This document shows, piece by piece, positions 9,883 to 20,227 of a DNA stretch of 64,000 bases. The DNA is from Desulfobacter hydrogenophilus. GTDB taxonomy: Bacteria; Desulfobacterota; Desulfobacteria; Desulfobacterales; Desulfobacteraceae. Both the position numbers and the translations under genes were made by a program. The notes beneath the pieces were generated by a model. It worked only from the letters and a program-made list of their open reading frames with translations. It had not been told where the DNA came from and made no database searches. Each line of letters begins with the position of its first letter. The first letter of the stretch is position 1. The stretch lies in the NCBI RefSeq assembly GCF_004319545.1, contig NZ_CP036313.1, forward strand, positions 3,784,501 to 3,848,500, read 5' to 3'.

Positions 9883-11970
9883 TTATTTGTTTTTGGCTGC
9901 TCTTTCTTCGGCTTTTTTCTTGGAAATTTCTTCTGCCACGGACAGGGGGGCCTGTTTATACGAAGAAAATTCCATTGTGAATTGGGCCTTGCCCTGGGTG
10001 GCAGATCTTAAAATTGTTGAAAAGCCGAACATGTCGGACAGTGGAACCTGGGATTCGATGACTGACATCACCCCTTCCTCCTGGGAACCCTGGATGATGC
10101 CGCGCCGCTGGTTAATCAACCCCATGCAGGCACCCTGGAACTCATTGGGGGTTTCAATCACCACCTTCATAATCGGTTCCATGATAACAGGCTTTGCTTT
10201 GTTGTAAGCCTCAAGAAAACCGCCGCGGGCTGCTGACTGAAATGCCATCTCAGATGAGTCAACGGCATGGTAGGCACCGTCTTCTAAGGTGATCTTGATG
10301 CCGGTTACCGGGAACTCAAGGGACGGGCCCTTTACAAGGCAGCCCACAAAGCCTTTTTCACAGGCCGGAATATACTGGGTGGGGATGCGACCGCCGGTGA
10401 CCTTGTTCACAAATTCAAATTCTTCTTCACTGGGTTCCATAAACCCTGACACGCGTCCGAACTGACCTGCGCCACCGGTCTGTTTTTTATGGGTGTAGTT
10501 GAAAGGTGCTTTCCGGGTAATGGTTTCCCTGTAAGCCACCCTGGGCTGGCCTGTGACAACCTCGGCATTGTATTCGCGCTTCATGCGCTCCACATATACT
10601 TCTAAATGAAGTTCCCCCATGCCCTGAATAATGGTGTCTCCGGTTTCATGATCCACGTAGGTCTTGAATGTGGGATCTTCCTTGGTAAACCGGTTCAGGG
10701 CTTTGGACATGTTGATTTGGGCTTTGTTGTCTTTGGGCGTAATGGATAAAGAGATAACCGGGTCCATGACGTGCATGGCCAGCATGGAGTAGTTGACATC
10801 CGGTGAAACAAAGGTATCACCCGATGCACAGTCAATGCCGAACATGGCCCCAATATGACCGGCCGGGACAGCGTCCACATCTTCTGTCTGGTTAGAATGC
10901 ATGCGGATGAGGCGCCCAATTTTAACCTTTTTATGGTCCCTGGCATTGATCAGGGTGTCTCCTTTTTTAACACAGCCCTGGTAGACACGGATGTAGGTCA
11001 GCTGACCATACTGGCCATCTTCCAGTTTAAAGGCCAGCGCTACGGCAGGCTTATCAAAATCGCTTTCAAGAACAACGGTTTCTTCGTTATTATCCAGATC
11101 AATGGCCTCATTTCTAATATCCAGAGGGCAGGGCAGGTAATCAATAACAGCATTCAGCAGGGGCTGGACCCCTTTGTTTTTGTAGGCTGAACCCAGAAAA
11201 ACCGGGGTCATCTCCCGGGCAATGGTACCGGTCCTGACTGCGGACATGATCATCTCTTCGGTAATTTCAGTTTCCCCAAGAACAGCGTCCGTCAGTTCTT
11301 CGGAGAACAGAGACACAGCATCAAGCATCTCTTCTCTGGCGGCATCAGCATCATCTTGCAGCTCTGCAGGAATTTGGGCTTCCACCATTTTTTCCCCGTT
11401 GTCACCTTCAAAATAATAGGCTTTCATTTTCACAAGGTCGATAATGCCCTCATGTTTATCTTCAAGGCCTATGGGAAGTTGCAGCATCACGGAGTTATGG
11501 CCGAGTTTGTCTTTAAGCTGCTTGCAGACTTTAAGCGGGTTGGCACCTGAACGGTCGCATTTATTGACAAACGCAATGCAGGGGACTTGGTAACGCTTCA
11601 TCTGCTGGTCAACGGTAATGGACTGGGACTGCACTCCGGATACCGAGCAAAGGATGAGAACGACACCGTCCAGAACCCGCAAGGACCGTTCCACCTCCAC
11701 GGTGAAATCCACATGGCCGGGCGTATCAATGATGTTAACGGCATGCTTGTTCCATTCGCAATGGGTGGCCGCAGAAGCAATGGTAATGCCCCTTTCCTTC
11801 TCCAGTTCCATGGAATCCATGACCGCGCCCGTGCCGTCTTTTCCCCGGACTTCGTTGATTTTATGGATTCGGTTGGTATAAAAAAGAATCCGTTCAGTAA
11901 GCGTAGTTTTACCGGAATCAATATGGGCACTGATTCCAATATTTCTTACCCGTTTAAGATCTCTGATCAT
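9883..11970 (-). CDS. fusA: Elongation factor G, divergent type
   Basis: The 695-residue translational GTPase catalyses ribosome translocation. G1 reads AHIDSGKTT (usual EF-G: AHIDAGKTT), G2 lies around RGITI, G3 is DTPGH and G4 is NKCDR (usual NKMDR). Domains II-V follow, including the domain IV segment with [14 protein letters not shown]. The IDSGKTT and NKCDR variants are typical of the spirochaete/planctomycete/deltaproteobacterial and mitochondrial EF-G1-like subgroup. An AAGGACAAAACAAA leader places the ATG. The gene is alone except for the downstream ATPase, not in a str operon. Function as the main elongation EF-G is inferred from subgroup knowledge. Confidence 0.92.
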   Translation of the reverse strand: MIRDLKRVRNIGISAHIDSGKTTLTERILFYTNRIHKINEVRGKDGTGAVMDSMELEKERGITIASAATHCEWNKHAVNIIDTPGHVDFTVEVERSLRVLDGVVLILCSVSGVQSQSITVDQQMKRYQVPCIAFVNKCDRSGANPLKVCKQLKDKLGHNSVMLQLPIGLEDKHEGIIDLVKMKAYYFEGDNGEKMVEAQIPAELQDDADAAREEMLDAVSLFSEELTDAVLGETEITEEMIMSAVRTGTIAREMTPVFLGSAYKNKGVQPLLNAVIDYLPCPLDIRNEAIDLDNNEETVVLESDFDKPAVALAFKLEDGQYGQLTYIRVYQGCVKKGDTLINARDHKKVKIGRLIRMHSNQTEDVDAVPAGHIGAMFGIDCASGDTFVSPDVNYSMLAMHVMDPVISLSITPKDNKAQINMSKALNRFTKEDPTFKTYVDHETGDTIIQGMGELHLEVYVERMKREYNAEVVTGQPRVAYRETITRKAPFNYTHKKQTGGAGQFGRVSGFMEPSEEEFEFVNKVTGGRIPTQYIPACEKGFVGCLVKGPSLEFPVTGIKITLEDGAYHAVDSSEMAFQSAARGGFLEAYNKAKPVIMEPIMKVVIETPNEFQGACMGLINQRRGIIQGSQEEGVMSVIESQVPLSDMFGFSTILRSATQGKAQFTMEFSSYKQAPLSVAEEISKKKAEERAAKNK

Positions 11971-12296
11971 TTTGTTTTGTCCTTAAAAATAAAAAAATCC
12001 TTTGAAACAAATAATAAGCGCGACCATTGCCCCGGGCGCAGCCGTTATGTTTCATTACTATAGTTTTATTATGATCTTGTTAAATTATCCTAAGAATGTA
12101 AATTATCAAATAAAATAGAAAGAGATCTAATACATTATTTTTTAAATAAAATCAAATATAATTGCACTTTTTATTGTTGAATTTCAGGAAGACAGGTTAT
12201 AGTGTTTACCGAAAATTTTTCGTTATATGGAAAGGGTGGGGTCAATCAGGGTGCATTTAAAAAAAAATAAAAAACAGTGGGTTGCATATACAACAA
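11971..12296. promoter_or_regulatory. Divergent intergenic region between fusA and rsmG
   Basis: About 325 A+T-rich bases separate the divergent genes fusA and rsmG and must hold both promoters. I cannot pick a single convincing -35/-10 pair. No ORF or RNA structure is evident. Confidence 0.45.
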
Positions 12297-12938
12297 ATGA
12301 ATGAATTTTGCCATTGCCTTGAAAAGGGTGCTGATGCCCTTGGGTTGAGTTTGTCACCGGACCAGACGGTTTTGCTGGCAGCCCATGCCAGGCAGTTGCA
12401 GCTTTGGAATGCCAAAATGAATTTGACCGCCATAACCGATATACAGCTTGTGGCTTATAAACATTTTGTGGATGCGTTGGCTGCGGCCAGGTTTCTGGAT
12501 CGGTCTGCACGGATCATGGATATTGGTTCTGGTGCGGGATTTCCTGCCGTTCCCATGAAAGTAATCCGCCCGGATTTTGATATCACCATGGTGGATGCGG
12601 TGAGAAAAAAGGTCAGCTTTCTAAATCATGTGGTACGCACCTTGAAACTTGCCAACATCCGTGCTTTGCATGCAAGGGTTGAAGACCTTGTCAAAGATCC
12701 CGGGCATTTTCAAATGTATGATGCCGTGACCGCCAGAGGCTTTGCCGATCTTGGAAAACTTGCAGCACTTGCCGGTCCCATGCTGGTATCCGGCGGCAGG
12801 ATTTATGCCTTGAAAGGGGCGCATGCCTTGGAAGAGATTACGCCTGAACTTGCGACGCAGTTTCATATTACACATAAATCTTATACCCTGCCCTTTGTGG
12901 ATGCCCAACGGTTTGTGGTTATTCTTGAGGCCCTTTAG
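12297..12938 (+). CDS. rsmG: 16S rRNA (guanine527-N7)-methyltransferase
   Basis: The roughly 213-residue protein matches RsmG (GidB), which methylates G527 of 16S rRNA using S-adenosylmethionine. The SAM-binding motif MDIGSGAGFPAVPMK lies near residues 73-87. The family segments NLTAI and VTARGF are present. The chosen ATG lies five codons inside a TTG (12282); neither has a strong ribosome binding site, so the start is uncertain. It lies upstream of ileS in the same direction but with a 214-base gap that contains its own promoter-like sequence, so a separate transcript is likely. Confidence 0.88.
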   Translation: MNEFCHCLEKGADALGLSLSPDQTVLLAAHARQLQLWNAKMNLTAITDIQLVAYKHFVDALAAARFLDRSARIMDIGSGAGFPAVPMKVIRPDFDITMVDAVRKKVSFLNHVVRTLKLANIRALHARVEDLVKDPGHFQMYDAVTARGFADLGKLAALAGPMLVSGGRIYALKGAHALEEITPELATQFHITHKSYTLPFVDAQRFVVILEAL

Positions 12939-12973
12939 ATCCATGCGTGAGCACTGTAAATTCCGCTAAATTC

Positions 12974-13002
12974 TTGACTTTTGCCTTTGCTGCCATTACA
13001 AA
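12974..13002 (+). promoter_or_regulatory. Candidate sigma70 promoter for ileS operon
   Basis: TTGACT and TACAAA are separated by 17 bases, about 150 bases before the ileS start. Good match to -35/-10 spacing; not otherwise supported. Confidence 0.45.
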
Positions 13003-13017
13003 GAAAAGTTCGATAAT

Positions 13018-13064
13018 AACAGTCACTGGCTGATTTGGTCTATCAACAATAGACTCACCCACAA
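13018..13064 (+). repeat. 47-base leader repeat, copy 1 (upstream of ileS)
   Basis: The sequence shares CTGATTTGGTCTATC plus flanking AACAG and AGACTCACCCA blocks with a second copy upstream of pyruvate kinase (39286-39334). Two small hairpins can form: CAGTCA...TGGCTG and TCTAT...ATAGA. It lies in the leader between the candidate promoter and ileS. Confidence 0.55.
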
Positions 13065-13152
13065 GGAACATGACAGTACTTCAGTAAGTTATTTTGACTT
13101 TGATATAAAAGACTTAAAACCGAATTCGAAAGGCAAAAGGAATTTAGGAATA

Positions 13153-15948
13153 ATGGATTATAAAAAAACACTGAACCTGCCTTCTACCAAATTTGCAATG
13201 AAGGCCAACCTGCCCCAGCGCGAACCTGAGATGATCAAAGCCTGGGAGCAGAAAAAAATTTATAAAAAACTGCGGGAACAATCCAAGGACAAGCCCCTTT
13301 TTATTCTCCATGACGGTCCTCCCTATGCCAACGGCCATCTTCACATGGGCCATGCCATCAACAAGATATTAAAGGATATTATCATCCGATCCCGGCAGAT
13401 GTGCGGTTTTAACGCACCGTATGTTCCGGGCTGGGACTGCCACGGTCTGCCCATTGAGCACAATGTGGACAAAAAGCTGGGCAAAAAGAAAAAGGACATG
13501 ACACCGGTGCAGGTGCGCCGGGAATGCCGGGCCTATGCAGCATCCTTTGTGGATATCCAGAGAGAAGAGTTTAAACGCTTCGGGGTTGCAGGGGAGTGGG
13601 ATGAGCCTTACTTAACTATGAACTATCCCTATGAAGCACGCATTGCCAAAGAGTGCGGAGAATTCGGCCTGTCAGGGGATATGTTTCTGGGCAAAAAACC
13701 CATCTACTGGTGCTGCAATTGTCAGACCGCTCTGGCTGAAGCTGAAATTGAGTACCACGATCATACCTCCCCATCCATCTATGTCAAATTTCCTGTAAAG
13801 GACAATATTCAAGATCTTTTTGATGCAGACGGGGAAACAGTCTCGGTTGTTATCTGGACGACTACGCCATGGACTTTGCCTGCCAACCTGGGTGTCTGCC
13901 TGCATCCTGATTTTATTTATGCGGCGGTTAAAACACAAAATCAGGGCATTTTGATCATGGCCAAGGAACTTGTGGAAAATGTAATGGGTGAATTTGGGAT
14001 AGCAGATTATTCCATTATTGCCGAACTGTCTGCAAAGGACCTTGAAAACCGTAATTGCCGTCATCCTTTTTATGACAGAAATTCTTTGATTATCCTGGGG
14101 GATCACGTCACACTTGAGGCCGGAACCGGCTGTGTTCATACCGCTCCGGGCCACGGTGCCGATGACCATGTTGCAGGTAATCGCTATGGCCTGGACTGTT
14201 ATTCGCCTGTGGAGGATAACGGCACATTTTCCAAAGGGGTTGAGCTGTTTGAGGGCCAGTTTATTTTTAAGGCCAATGCTGAAATTAATAAAACCCTGGA
14301 AGAAAAAGGGGCGTTGCTGAAGCAGGAAAATATGTCCCATTCCTATCCCCACTGCTGGCGCTGTAAAAAGCCGGTTATTTATCGGGCCACACCCCAGTGG
14401 TTTATCTCCATGGACAACCTGGGGCTGCGGCAAAAAGCCCTTGATGAAATCAACAATGTTCATTGGATTCCGTCCTGGGGCAGGGAGCGTATTTATTCCA
14501 TGATTGAACACCGGCCGGATTGGTGTCTGTCCCGCCAGCGCTCCTGGGGGGTTCCCATTCCTGTATTTCACTGCACCAAGTGCAAAAAGGTATATGTAAC
14601 CCGGGAGTCCGTGGATCGTATCCATAAACTTTTCACTGAATTTTCTTCGGACATCTGGTTTGAAAAGGATGCCCAATTTCTAATGCCTGATGGTGCGGTA
14701 TGCGATGACTGCGGCTCAACAACGTTTACCAAAGACCAGAATATCCTTGATGTGTGGTTTGATTCAGGTGTCAGCCATGCCGCCGTGTTAGAGGAAAGAG
14801 AAGGGTTGCAACGCCCTGCGGACATGTACCTTGAAGGCTCTGATCAGCATCGCGGCTGGTTTCATTCTTCACTTCTGACCGCTGTGGGCAGAACCGGCCA
14901 TGCGCCGTATAAGGCCGTGTTGACCCACGGATTTGTGGTGGATGAAAAGGGTCATAAAATGTCCAAATCCGTGGGCAATGTTGTGGCCCCGGACAAGGTG
15001 ATCAAACAGTACGGCGCCGACGTGCTAAGACTTTGGGCGGCTTCAGCTGATTACCGCGGGGATGTCAGCATTTCCGATAATATCATTAAGCAGCTCTCGG
15101 ATGCCTACAGACGGATCAGAAACACCTGTCGGTTTCTTTTGGGCAACTTCACCGGGTTTGACCCCTCCCAGCTCCGGCCCATTGAAAATATGGCAGAGCT
15201 GGACCGATTCATTCTTCATCGCCTGCATTATGTGGTAAAACGGTGCCGGGCCGCTTATGATGCCTATGAATTTCATGTGATCTATCACACCCTTCATAAT
15301 TTTTGCGTGGTGGATCTCTCCTCCTTTTATCTGGATATTATCAAGGACCGTGTTTACACAAGCCCTGAAAATTCAGATACCCGTAAAGATGCCCAGACGG
15401 TTATGTTCATGATACTGGATGCCCTGGTAAAAATCATGGCGCCAATCCTGCCCTTTACGGCCGAAGAAATTTATACCCACATGCCCCTGGGTGACACTAA
15501 AAAAGAAAGTGTCCACATGGAGGATATGGTCAGCCTTGGGGATACCCTTGAGGACAAGGACCTTGCAGCCAAGTGGGAAAATATCCGGGCATTGCGGGCA
15601 GAAGTGACCAAGGCCCTGGAAGAGGCACGAGCTGCCAAACTCATCGGTCATCCCCTGGATGCAGCTATTGAAATTAAACTGCCCCAAGGTGACCTTGAAG
15701 CCCAGGTGGCATCCCTGGGTGGTGATCTCAACGACATTTTTATCGTGTCCCAAGCCCGGGTGGTGGATACCCTTGACGGGGATATCTACCAGGGCAAGGA
15801 GATTGAGGGCCTGGCTATAAAGGTGGCAAAGGCATCTGGTGAAAAATGTGAACGGTGCTGGCGGTTTGATGAACACCTGGGAACTGATCCGGATCATCCC
15901 TGTACCTGTCCCCGTTGCACCCAGGCCCTTAAAACCATTCTGGACTGA
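13153..15948 (+). CDS. ileS: Isoleucyl-tRNA synthetase
   Basis: The 931-residue class I synthetase charges tRNA-Ile in the cytoplasm. The HIGH-type motif GHLHMGHA is near residues 60-67 and the KMSKS loop is at about 602-606. The editing domain (CP1) lies between about 200 and 400. A C-terminal zinc-binding segment CERCWRF...CTCPRC ends the protein, as in bacterial IleRS type 1. The start ATG follows an AGGA box. The stop overlaps the lspA start (TGATG), so ileS is the first gene of a coupled operon ileS-lspA-lgt-holA. No anomalies seen. Confidence 0.97.
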   Translation: MDYKKTLNLPSTKFAMKANLPQREPEMIKAWEQKKIYKKLREQSKDKPLFILHDGPPYANGHLHMGHAINKILKDIIIRSRQMCGFNAPYVPGWDCHGLPIEHNVDKKLGKKKKDMTPVQVRRECRAYAASFVDIQREEFKRFGVAGEWDEPYLTMNYPYEARIAKECGEFGLSGDMFLGKKPIYWCCNCQTALAEAEIEYHDHTSPSIYVKFPVKDNIQDLFDADGETVSVVIWTTTPWTLPANLGVCLHPDFIYAAVKTQNQGILIMAKELVENVMGEFGIADYSIIAELSAKDLENRNCRHPFYDRNSLIILGDHVTLEAGTGCVHTAPGHGADDHVAGNRYGLDCYSPVEDNGTFSKGVELFEGQFIFKANAEINKTLEEKGALLKQENMSHSYPHCWRCKKPVIYRATPQWFISMDNLGLRQKALDEINNVHWIPSWGRERIYSMIEHRPDWCLSRQRSWGVPIPVFHCTKCKKVYVTRESVDRIHKLFTEFSSDIWFEKDAQFLMPDGAVCDDCGSTTFTKDQNILDVWFDSGVSHAAVLEEREGLQRPADMYLEGSDQHRGWFHSSLLTAVGRTGHAPYKAVLTHGFVVDEKGHKMSKSVGNVVAPDKVIKQYGADVLRLWAASADYRGDVSISDNIIKQLSDAYRRIRNTCRFLLGNFTGFDPSQLRPIENMAELDRFILHRLHYVVKRCRAAYDAYEFHVIYHTLHNFCVVDLSSFYLDIIKDRVYTSPENSDTRKDAQTVMFMILDALVKIMAPILPFTAEEIYTHMPLGDTKKESVHMEDMVSLGDTLEDKDLAAKWENIRALRAEVTKALEEARAAKLIGHPLDAAIEIKLPQGDLEAQVASLGGDLNDIFIVSQARVVDTLDGDIYQGKEIEGLAIKVAKASGEKCERCWRFDEHLGTDPDHPCTCPRCTQALKTILD

Positions 15949-16442
15949 TGGCTGGTTTTTTAACACCCATGCGGCGGCTTGCCCTGGTGAGTCTCTGTGT
16001 TCTTTTGCTGGACCAGATCACCAAATGGCTTATTGTAAGACATTTGCCGCTGTACACCCATATTACGGTGATTGATCATTTTTTTAACATCACCCATATA
16101 CTTAATCCCGGGGGGGCATTCGGTTTTTTTGCCGAACAGTCCCCCGGGATCAGAAAATTTATTTTTTTATTTTTATCCTCCGGGGTTGCCCTGTTCGTAC
16201 TCTGGCTTTACCGAAAAACAGCCGAATCCCATATTTTTTTATCCTATGGCCTGGCCCTGATCTTCGGTGGTGCTATAGGAAATCTGATTGACCGTTTCCG
16301 GTTTGGAAAAGTGGTTGATTTCCTGGATTTTTATGCCGGTGCACTTCACTGGCCGGCATTTAATGTTGCAGATTCAGCAATCACCATTGGGATGGGCATA
16401 TTAATTTACCACGTAGTATTCAACAAACTGCCTGAAATATAA
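15948..16442 (+). CDS. lspA: Lipoprotein signal peptidase (signal peptidase II)
   Basis: The 164-residue, four-helix inner-membrane aspartyl protease cleaves signal peptides of prolipoproteins after lipidation by Lgt. The family signatures NLIDRFRFGKVVDFLDFY and FNVADSAITIG are present; their aspartates form the catalytic pair. The start codon overlaps the ileS stop, indicating translational coupling. The next gene, lgt, encodes the enzyme acting immediately before it in lipoprotein maturation, which supports both calls. Confidence 0.95.
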   Translation: MAGFLTPMRRLALVSLCVLLLDQITKWLIVRHLPLYTHITVIDHFFNITHILNPGGAFGFFAEQSPGIRKFIFLFLSSGVALFVLWLYRKTAESHIFLSYGLALIFGGAIGNLIDRFRFGKVVDFLDFYAGALHWPAFNVADSAITIGMGILIYHVVFNKLPEI

Positions 16443-16451
16443 GGGGTACCC

Positions 16452-17222
16452 ATGCATCCGATTCTTCTTCAGGCCGGCAGTCTGAAGCTTTATACCTATG
16501 GTCTTTTCGTGGCCCTGGGTTTTATCACCGCCATTTGGTTTACAAAACGGAATGCAAAATTTTATGGTGTTCCGAATCAGATGGTATCCGATCTTTTTTT
16601 TACCGTTCTGATCAGCGCCCTTGCCGGCGCCCGTATCCTTTATGTACTGATTAATTTTGACGCTTACAGGGAAAACCTTCTTGATATTTTCAAAATTTGG
16701 AACGGTGGTTTGGTTTTTTTCGGTGGGTTTATCGGCGGCGCCCTTGGGGCCATCATCTTCTTACGTATCAAAAAAATGGATATCTGGAAAACCGCAGATG
16801 TTCTGTCGCCCGGCCTTGCTTTAGGGCACTCCGTGGGTCGTTTCGGTTGTCTTTTTGCCGGATGCTGTTACGGCAAATCCTGCACGTTGCCCATTGCCCT
16901 GACCTTTACAAATCCGGACAGCTTAGCTCCCCTGAATATCCCGTTACACCCCACCCAGCTGTATATGATCGCCTCAAACTTTGTTCTTTTTTTGATTCTT
17001 CTGGCCATACAGCGACGCAAACGTTTTAATGGCATGGTCTTTTTAAGCTACATCATGCTCTATTCCCTGTTCAGGTCAATTATTGAATTTTACAGGGGAG
17101 ATTTCAGGGGTAACTTCTTTTTTGACTTTTTGTCACTGTCCCAGGGCATTGGGTTGCTGGTCTCCTGCATTGCTCTGATATTTATGATCATCAAACTGAG
17201 ATCCCGGCATGGCAGCCGCTAA
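16452..17222 (+). CDS. lgt: Prolipoprotein diacylglyceryl transferase
   Basis: The 256-residue polytopic membrane enzyme transfers diacylglycerol from phosphatidylglycerol to the lipobox cysteine of prolipoproteins. The family signature appears as HSVGRFGCLFAGCCYG (residues about 127-142), a variant of the usual GRxGNFxNxExYG. Seven membrane helices are predicted. LspA cleaves the product of this step and lies immediately upstream. The ribosome binding site AAGGGG lies 5 bases before the ATG. The 3' end overlaps holA by 14 bases. Confidence 0.93.
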   Translation: MHPILLQAGSLKLYTYGLFVALGFITAIWFTKRNAKFYGVPNQMVSDLFFTVLISALAGARILYVLINFDAYRENLLDIFKIWNGGLVFFGGFIGGALGAIIFLRIKKMDIWKTADVLSPGLALGHSVGRFGCLFAGCCYGKSCTLPIALTFTNPDSLAPLNIPLHPTQLYMIASNFVLFLILLAIQRRKRFNGMVFLSYIMLYSLFRSIIEFYRGDFRGNFFFDFLSLSQGIGLLVSCIALIFMIIKLRSRHGSR

Positions 17223-18474
17223 AAACCTGATCACATACCAGGCCCTTGCAGGCTCCCTTGATGCGCTGTCCAAGGACAATACGCTTAAAATCGTACTGAT
17301 CTGCGGGGAGTCCTTTTTGGTGCGCAAGGCTTTGGATACCCTTGTCCCAGTATTGCTTAAAGGGGAGTCAAAGCAGTTTGGCCTTGATGTCCTGGACGGG
17401 AAAACCACACCCGTGGGTGAGATTGCCGAACAGGCAGGTACGTTTTCTTTTCTTGGAACCAGAGAAGTCATTGCGGTAAAAGATGCACCGCTTTTTTTAA
17501 TAAAAGCATCCCCAGGTGAGATCAGCTACGGTGAAAAGGATCTGCAGGTTTTAGTCCGCCTTTTTGAAGGCGGCATCCCTGACAATCATGTGCTTGTGTT
17601 TACCACGGGTACGCCTGACCGCAGAAAAAAAATATACAAGCTTATCCTTGAACACGGGCTGGTGGTGGACTGCAGTGTTGCCACGGGCGCCAGAAAAGCC
17701 GATATCGAAGAACAGCAGGCTGTGCTGCGGGATATCAGCCGGCAGATGCTGTTAAAATCAGGAAAGCAAATGCCCCCGGATGCTTTTGCAGCCCTTGTGG
17801 ACCAGACAGGATTTAATCCGGAGTTATTTTCAAATGCAATTGAAAAGCTTCTGACATATACCGGGGGCAGAAATCAAATATCTGTGGCCGATATCAGGGC
17901 TGTGGTGCACAAAGATAAAAAGGACCCCATATTTTCCCTGACCAATGCGGTGATGGAACGGGATGTGTCTAAAGCCCTCACTCTTTTATCGGGCTTGTTG
18001 TCCGGCGGATTTCATCCTTTACAAATTTTGAAAACCCTTGAAAATCAAGTCAGAAAACTTTTAGCTATCAAGTGCTTTACAACGGGTTTGAATACGGGCA
18101 AGGCAGGGGGGCCTGCCTTGAGAGGCATGCAGTTTAATGCATTCAAGCAGATGATTTTGCCTGCAATTATTGACTGGGATGCGAATACCTTGAAAGCCGA
18201 TCAAGAAAACATCAGCCTTTTCAGGGTCGATGACGATAAAAATAAAAAAAAGTCTGCCAAACCGCCGGCCAATGATCTTTTGCTGGCCCCAAATCCTAAA
18301 AATGCATATCCTATATTTCAAAATTTTTTAAAATCTGAAAATTTTGCCCTGGAAGAACTGACCCACGCGCTGTTGGCTCTTTCCGAACTTGATTATCGTA
18401 TTAAATCGTCCGGCGCTGACGCTGTTACAGGACTTGAAAATTTTGTTATGACCCTGTGCCGCAGGCCCTATTGA
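17209..18474 (+). CDS. holA: DNA polymerase III subunit delta
   Basis: The 421-residue protein matches HolA, the clamp-loader subunit that opens the beta clamp. The N-terminal AAA-like domain contains VLICGESFLVRKALDTL and a central region VLVFTTGTPDRRKKIYK. The helical C-terminal domain includes DPIFSLTNAVMERDVSKAL and SGGFHPLQILKTLENQVRKL, typical of delta. The start overlaps the end of lgt, making holA the last gene of the ileS operon. It is longer than E. coli HolA (about 340 residues); an extra K-rich linker lies near residues 340-355. Confidence 0.88.
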   Translation: MAAAKNLITYQALAGSLDALSKDNTLKIVLICGESFLVRKALDTLVPVLLKGESKQFGLDVLDGKTTPVGEIAEQAGTFSFLGTREVIAVKDAPLFLIKASPGEISYGEKDLQVLVRLFEGGIPDNHVLVFTTGTPDRRKKIYKLILEHGLVVDCSVATGARKADIEEQQAVLRDISRQMLLKSGKQMPPDAFAALVDQTGFNPELFSNAIEKLLTYTGGRNQISVADIRAVVHKDKKDPIFSLTNAVMERDVSKALTLLSGLLSGGFHPLQILKTLENQVRKLLAIKCFTTGLNTGKAGGPALRGMQFNAFKQMILPAIIDWDANTLKADQENISLFRVDDDKNKKKSAKPPANDLLLAPNPKNAYPIFQNFLKSENFALEELTHALLALSELDYRIKSSGADAVTGLENFVMTLCRRPY

Positions 18475-18507
18475 TTTCCTAAAATTTTTAAGAAAAGGTT
18501 TGGACTG

Positions 18508-18569
18508 ACAGGGAAAGTCTATGTTTTTTTTCTATTGAAAAACAAGACCGGTCCCATAAGTAGTCCTCA
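18508..18569. repeat. Spaced repeat, copy A
   Basis: ACAGGGAAAGTCT is followed after 38 bases by AGTAGTCCTC. The same two blocks at the same spacing recur at 19414 and 23926. This copy lies at the border between holA and the accessory genes. Confidence 0.5.
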
Positions 18570-18602
18570 CCTCAAACGTTCTATAAAAAGGCTCGTTGTG
18601 CT

Positions 18603-18923
18603 TTATGCTTTAAGTCTGTAATCAAGGATATTGGGAGATCTTTTAAGTAAATCAAGAAGAACCCTTGTGGAACCAGTTGGCTGTCTTTTCCCCTGCTCCC
18701 ACTGCCGTATTGAAGACGGGCTTACATTTAACAATTTGGCAAAAACTGTCTGACTTACGTTCAAGGTTTCCCTGATTTCTTTTATTTGGTGCGTAGATAG
18801 CTGTACTTCAGGAATGGTAACACCCAGTGAGTTTAACTCTTTTTCAGTAAAAGAGGTTTTAAATCCTGAATTCATTATATCCTGGACAGTTTCACCGATT
18901 GCTTTTTTAATTGAATCCCTCAT
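18603..18923 (-). CDS. Antitoxin with XRE-type helix-turn-helix (HigA-like)
   Basis: The 106-residue protein carries a C-terminal XRE-type helix-turn-helix (about residues 53-100) with IRETLNVSQTVFAKLLNVSPSSIRQWEQGKRQP, split here as consecutive motifs. It is expected to neutralise the upstream toxin and repress the pair. The ATG at 18923 has a GGAGG box seven bases before it and starts one base after the toxin stop, so the two are coupled. The toxin-first order is that of higBA-type modules. An alternative start 18 bases upstream lacks such a site. Confidence 0.8.
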   Translation of the reverse strand: MRDSIKKAIGETVQDIMNSGFKTSFTEKELNSLGVTIPEVQLSTHQIKEIRETLNVSQTVFAKLLNVSPSSIRQWEQGKRQPTGSTRVLLDLLKRSPNILDYRLKA

Positions 18924-18924
18924 G

Positions 18925-19293
18925 TTATTCCTCCAAGTCAAACAAAACGTTTTCGGCTATTAATTTTTCAATTTGACTGGCATCCATTATCATTAAATCT
19001 GAGCTCAGCTTTTTGAAATAATGTAACTCTGCCTTGTCTATATTGGCTCTTTCATTTTTGCCAAATCCATACAGAAATATAGTTTTTTCCTCTTTTTTAT
19101 ATGCAATTATTGTCCTGAATCCGGAACTTTTCCCTTTCCCCTCTCGGTTTACACGCACTTTAAACAGGTTGCTACCCAAACTTGCCGCAGAGAGCCCTTT
19201 TTCTAAATTTCCAATGGCTTCAATGAGATGATGATTCTCCAAACTCATTTTCTTTGCCCATTTCTTAAACCATTTTGTGCATAATTTTTTCAT
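18925..19293 (-). CDS. RelE-like type II toxin
   Basis: The 122-residue basic protein resembles RelE-superfamily toxins of the HigB/DUF1044 type, with the core LFKVRVNREGKGKSSGFRTI followed by a beta strand KTIFLYGFGKNERANID. Such proteins are ribosome-dependent mRNA interferases. It is the first gene of a two-gene module with the HigA-like antitoxin. The ATG at 19293 is preceded at a distance by AAAGAG; a TTG two codons earlier is possible. The pair is flanked by copies of the spaced repeat, suggesting a mobile or shuffled cassette. Confidence 0.78.
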   Translation of the reverse strand: MKKLCTKWFKKWAKKMSLENHHLIEAIGNLEKGLSAASLGSNLFKVRVNREGKGKSSGFRTIIAYKKEEKTIFLYGFGKNERANIDKAELHYFKKLSSDLMIMDASQIEKLIAENVLFDLEE

Positions 19294-19413
19294 AAACAAC
19301 TATAACTCTTTGTGATACACTTTTCAAGTATTTGTACACAACATCTTGGTGTGAAATTATGGTGAAGACAAATTGATAGAGCCGGATATATGAAACAGCA
19401 ACAGCACTCAATT

Positions 19414-19476
19414 ACAGGGAAAGTCTGCGGTAGTCGTTCACCCCAAAAATGGACCCTGTTTTGAGGTAGTCTGCTC
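19414..19476. repeat. Spaced repeat, copy B
   Basis: ACAGGGAAAGTCTG is followed after about 37 bases by AGGTAGTCTGCTC. It matches copies A and C in both blocks and in spacing and lies between the toxin-antitoxin pair and the Uma2 gene. Confidence 0.5.
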
Positions 19477-19642
19477 TATCTATGTTATGTTTAGCCGAGA
19501 AGAGAGAGGGGCTTGAATTGTTGAAGCCCAGTGCCGAAAAATTGAAACCCGTTAAAAACTGGTGTTGGTTAAAGTTGTTTTTGACTTTTCAGACACAGTG
19601 CGGTATAAAGTTTTTGAATTTAATCGACACGGAGAAACGAAA

Positions 19643-20227
19643 ATGCCAGCACAACAACCCCAAGGGAAAATGACAGTGGCAGAGTATCTTGAGATGGAAA
19701 GGGCTTCTCTGGATATTAAGCATGAATTTTACGATGGTGAGGTCTTCGCTATGGTTGGGGCCAGCAGGCACCACAATCGGATTAATGTGAATATTGCCGG
19801 AGAATTAAGAACTCGACTCAAAAGTAAGCCCTGTGATTTGTTTTCAAATGATATGCGTGTGAAGACAGGGGTGGAGAAATATTCCTATCCCGATATTGTT
19901 CTGTATTGCGGGGATGCTGAATTTGAGGATAACAAATTCGATACCCTGACAAACCCGGTTGTCATCATCGAAATTCTTTCTGATTCAACTGAAGCCTATG
20001 ATCGTGGTGATAAATTTGAACTTTATCGGAGACTCCCCACGGTGAAAGAATACATCCTTGTTTCCCAGAAGAAATATTGGATCGGGCAGTATGTTCGTCA
20101 GCAGAGTGGTCAGTGGACGTATGATTCATATGAAGGGGTAGAACAGGTTTTAAAGATCGAATCCGTGGGTTGTGAACTGCCATTGTCCGAAATCTATCTA
20201 AACATGGAGGAAGGATGGCAGAAGTAG
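19643..20227 (+). CDS. Uma2 family putative endonuclease
   Basis: The 194-residue protein matches the Uma2 (DUF820) family of PD-(D/E)xK-fold proteins. It begins MTVAEYLEME-like, followed by HEFYDGEVFAM, then the core strands YPDIVLYCGD and PVVIIEILSDST with the acidic residues expected for metal binding, and an EYILVSQ strand. Its biological role is unclear. The ATG at 19643 follows GGAGAAAC. It overlaps the resolvase gene by 13 bases, so the two are translationally coupled. Uma2 proteins are common in mobile and accessory DNA. Confidence 0.75.
   Translation: MPAQQPQGKMTVAEYLEMERASLDIKHEFYDGEVFAMVGASRHHNRINVNIAGELRTRLKSKPCDLFSNDMRVKTGVEKYSYPDIVLYCGDAEFEDNKFDTLTNPVVIIEILSDSTEAYDRGDKFELYRRLPTVKEYILVSQKKYWIGQYVRQQSGQWTYDSYEGVEQVLKIESVGCELPLSEIYLNMEEGWQK

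Noticed and set aside
12939..13152. T-box riboswitch upstream of ileS
   Set aside because: No T-box sequence or specifier-loop structure, and T-boxes for ileS are not expected in deltaproteobacteria.
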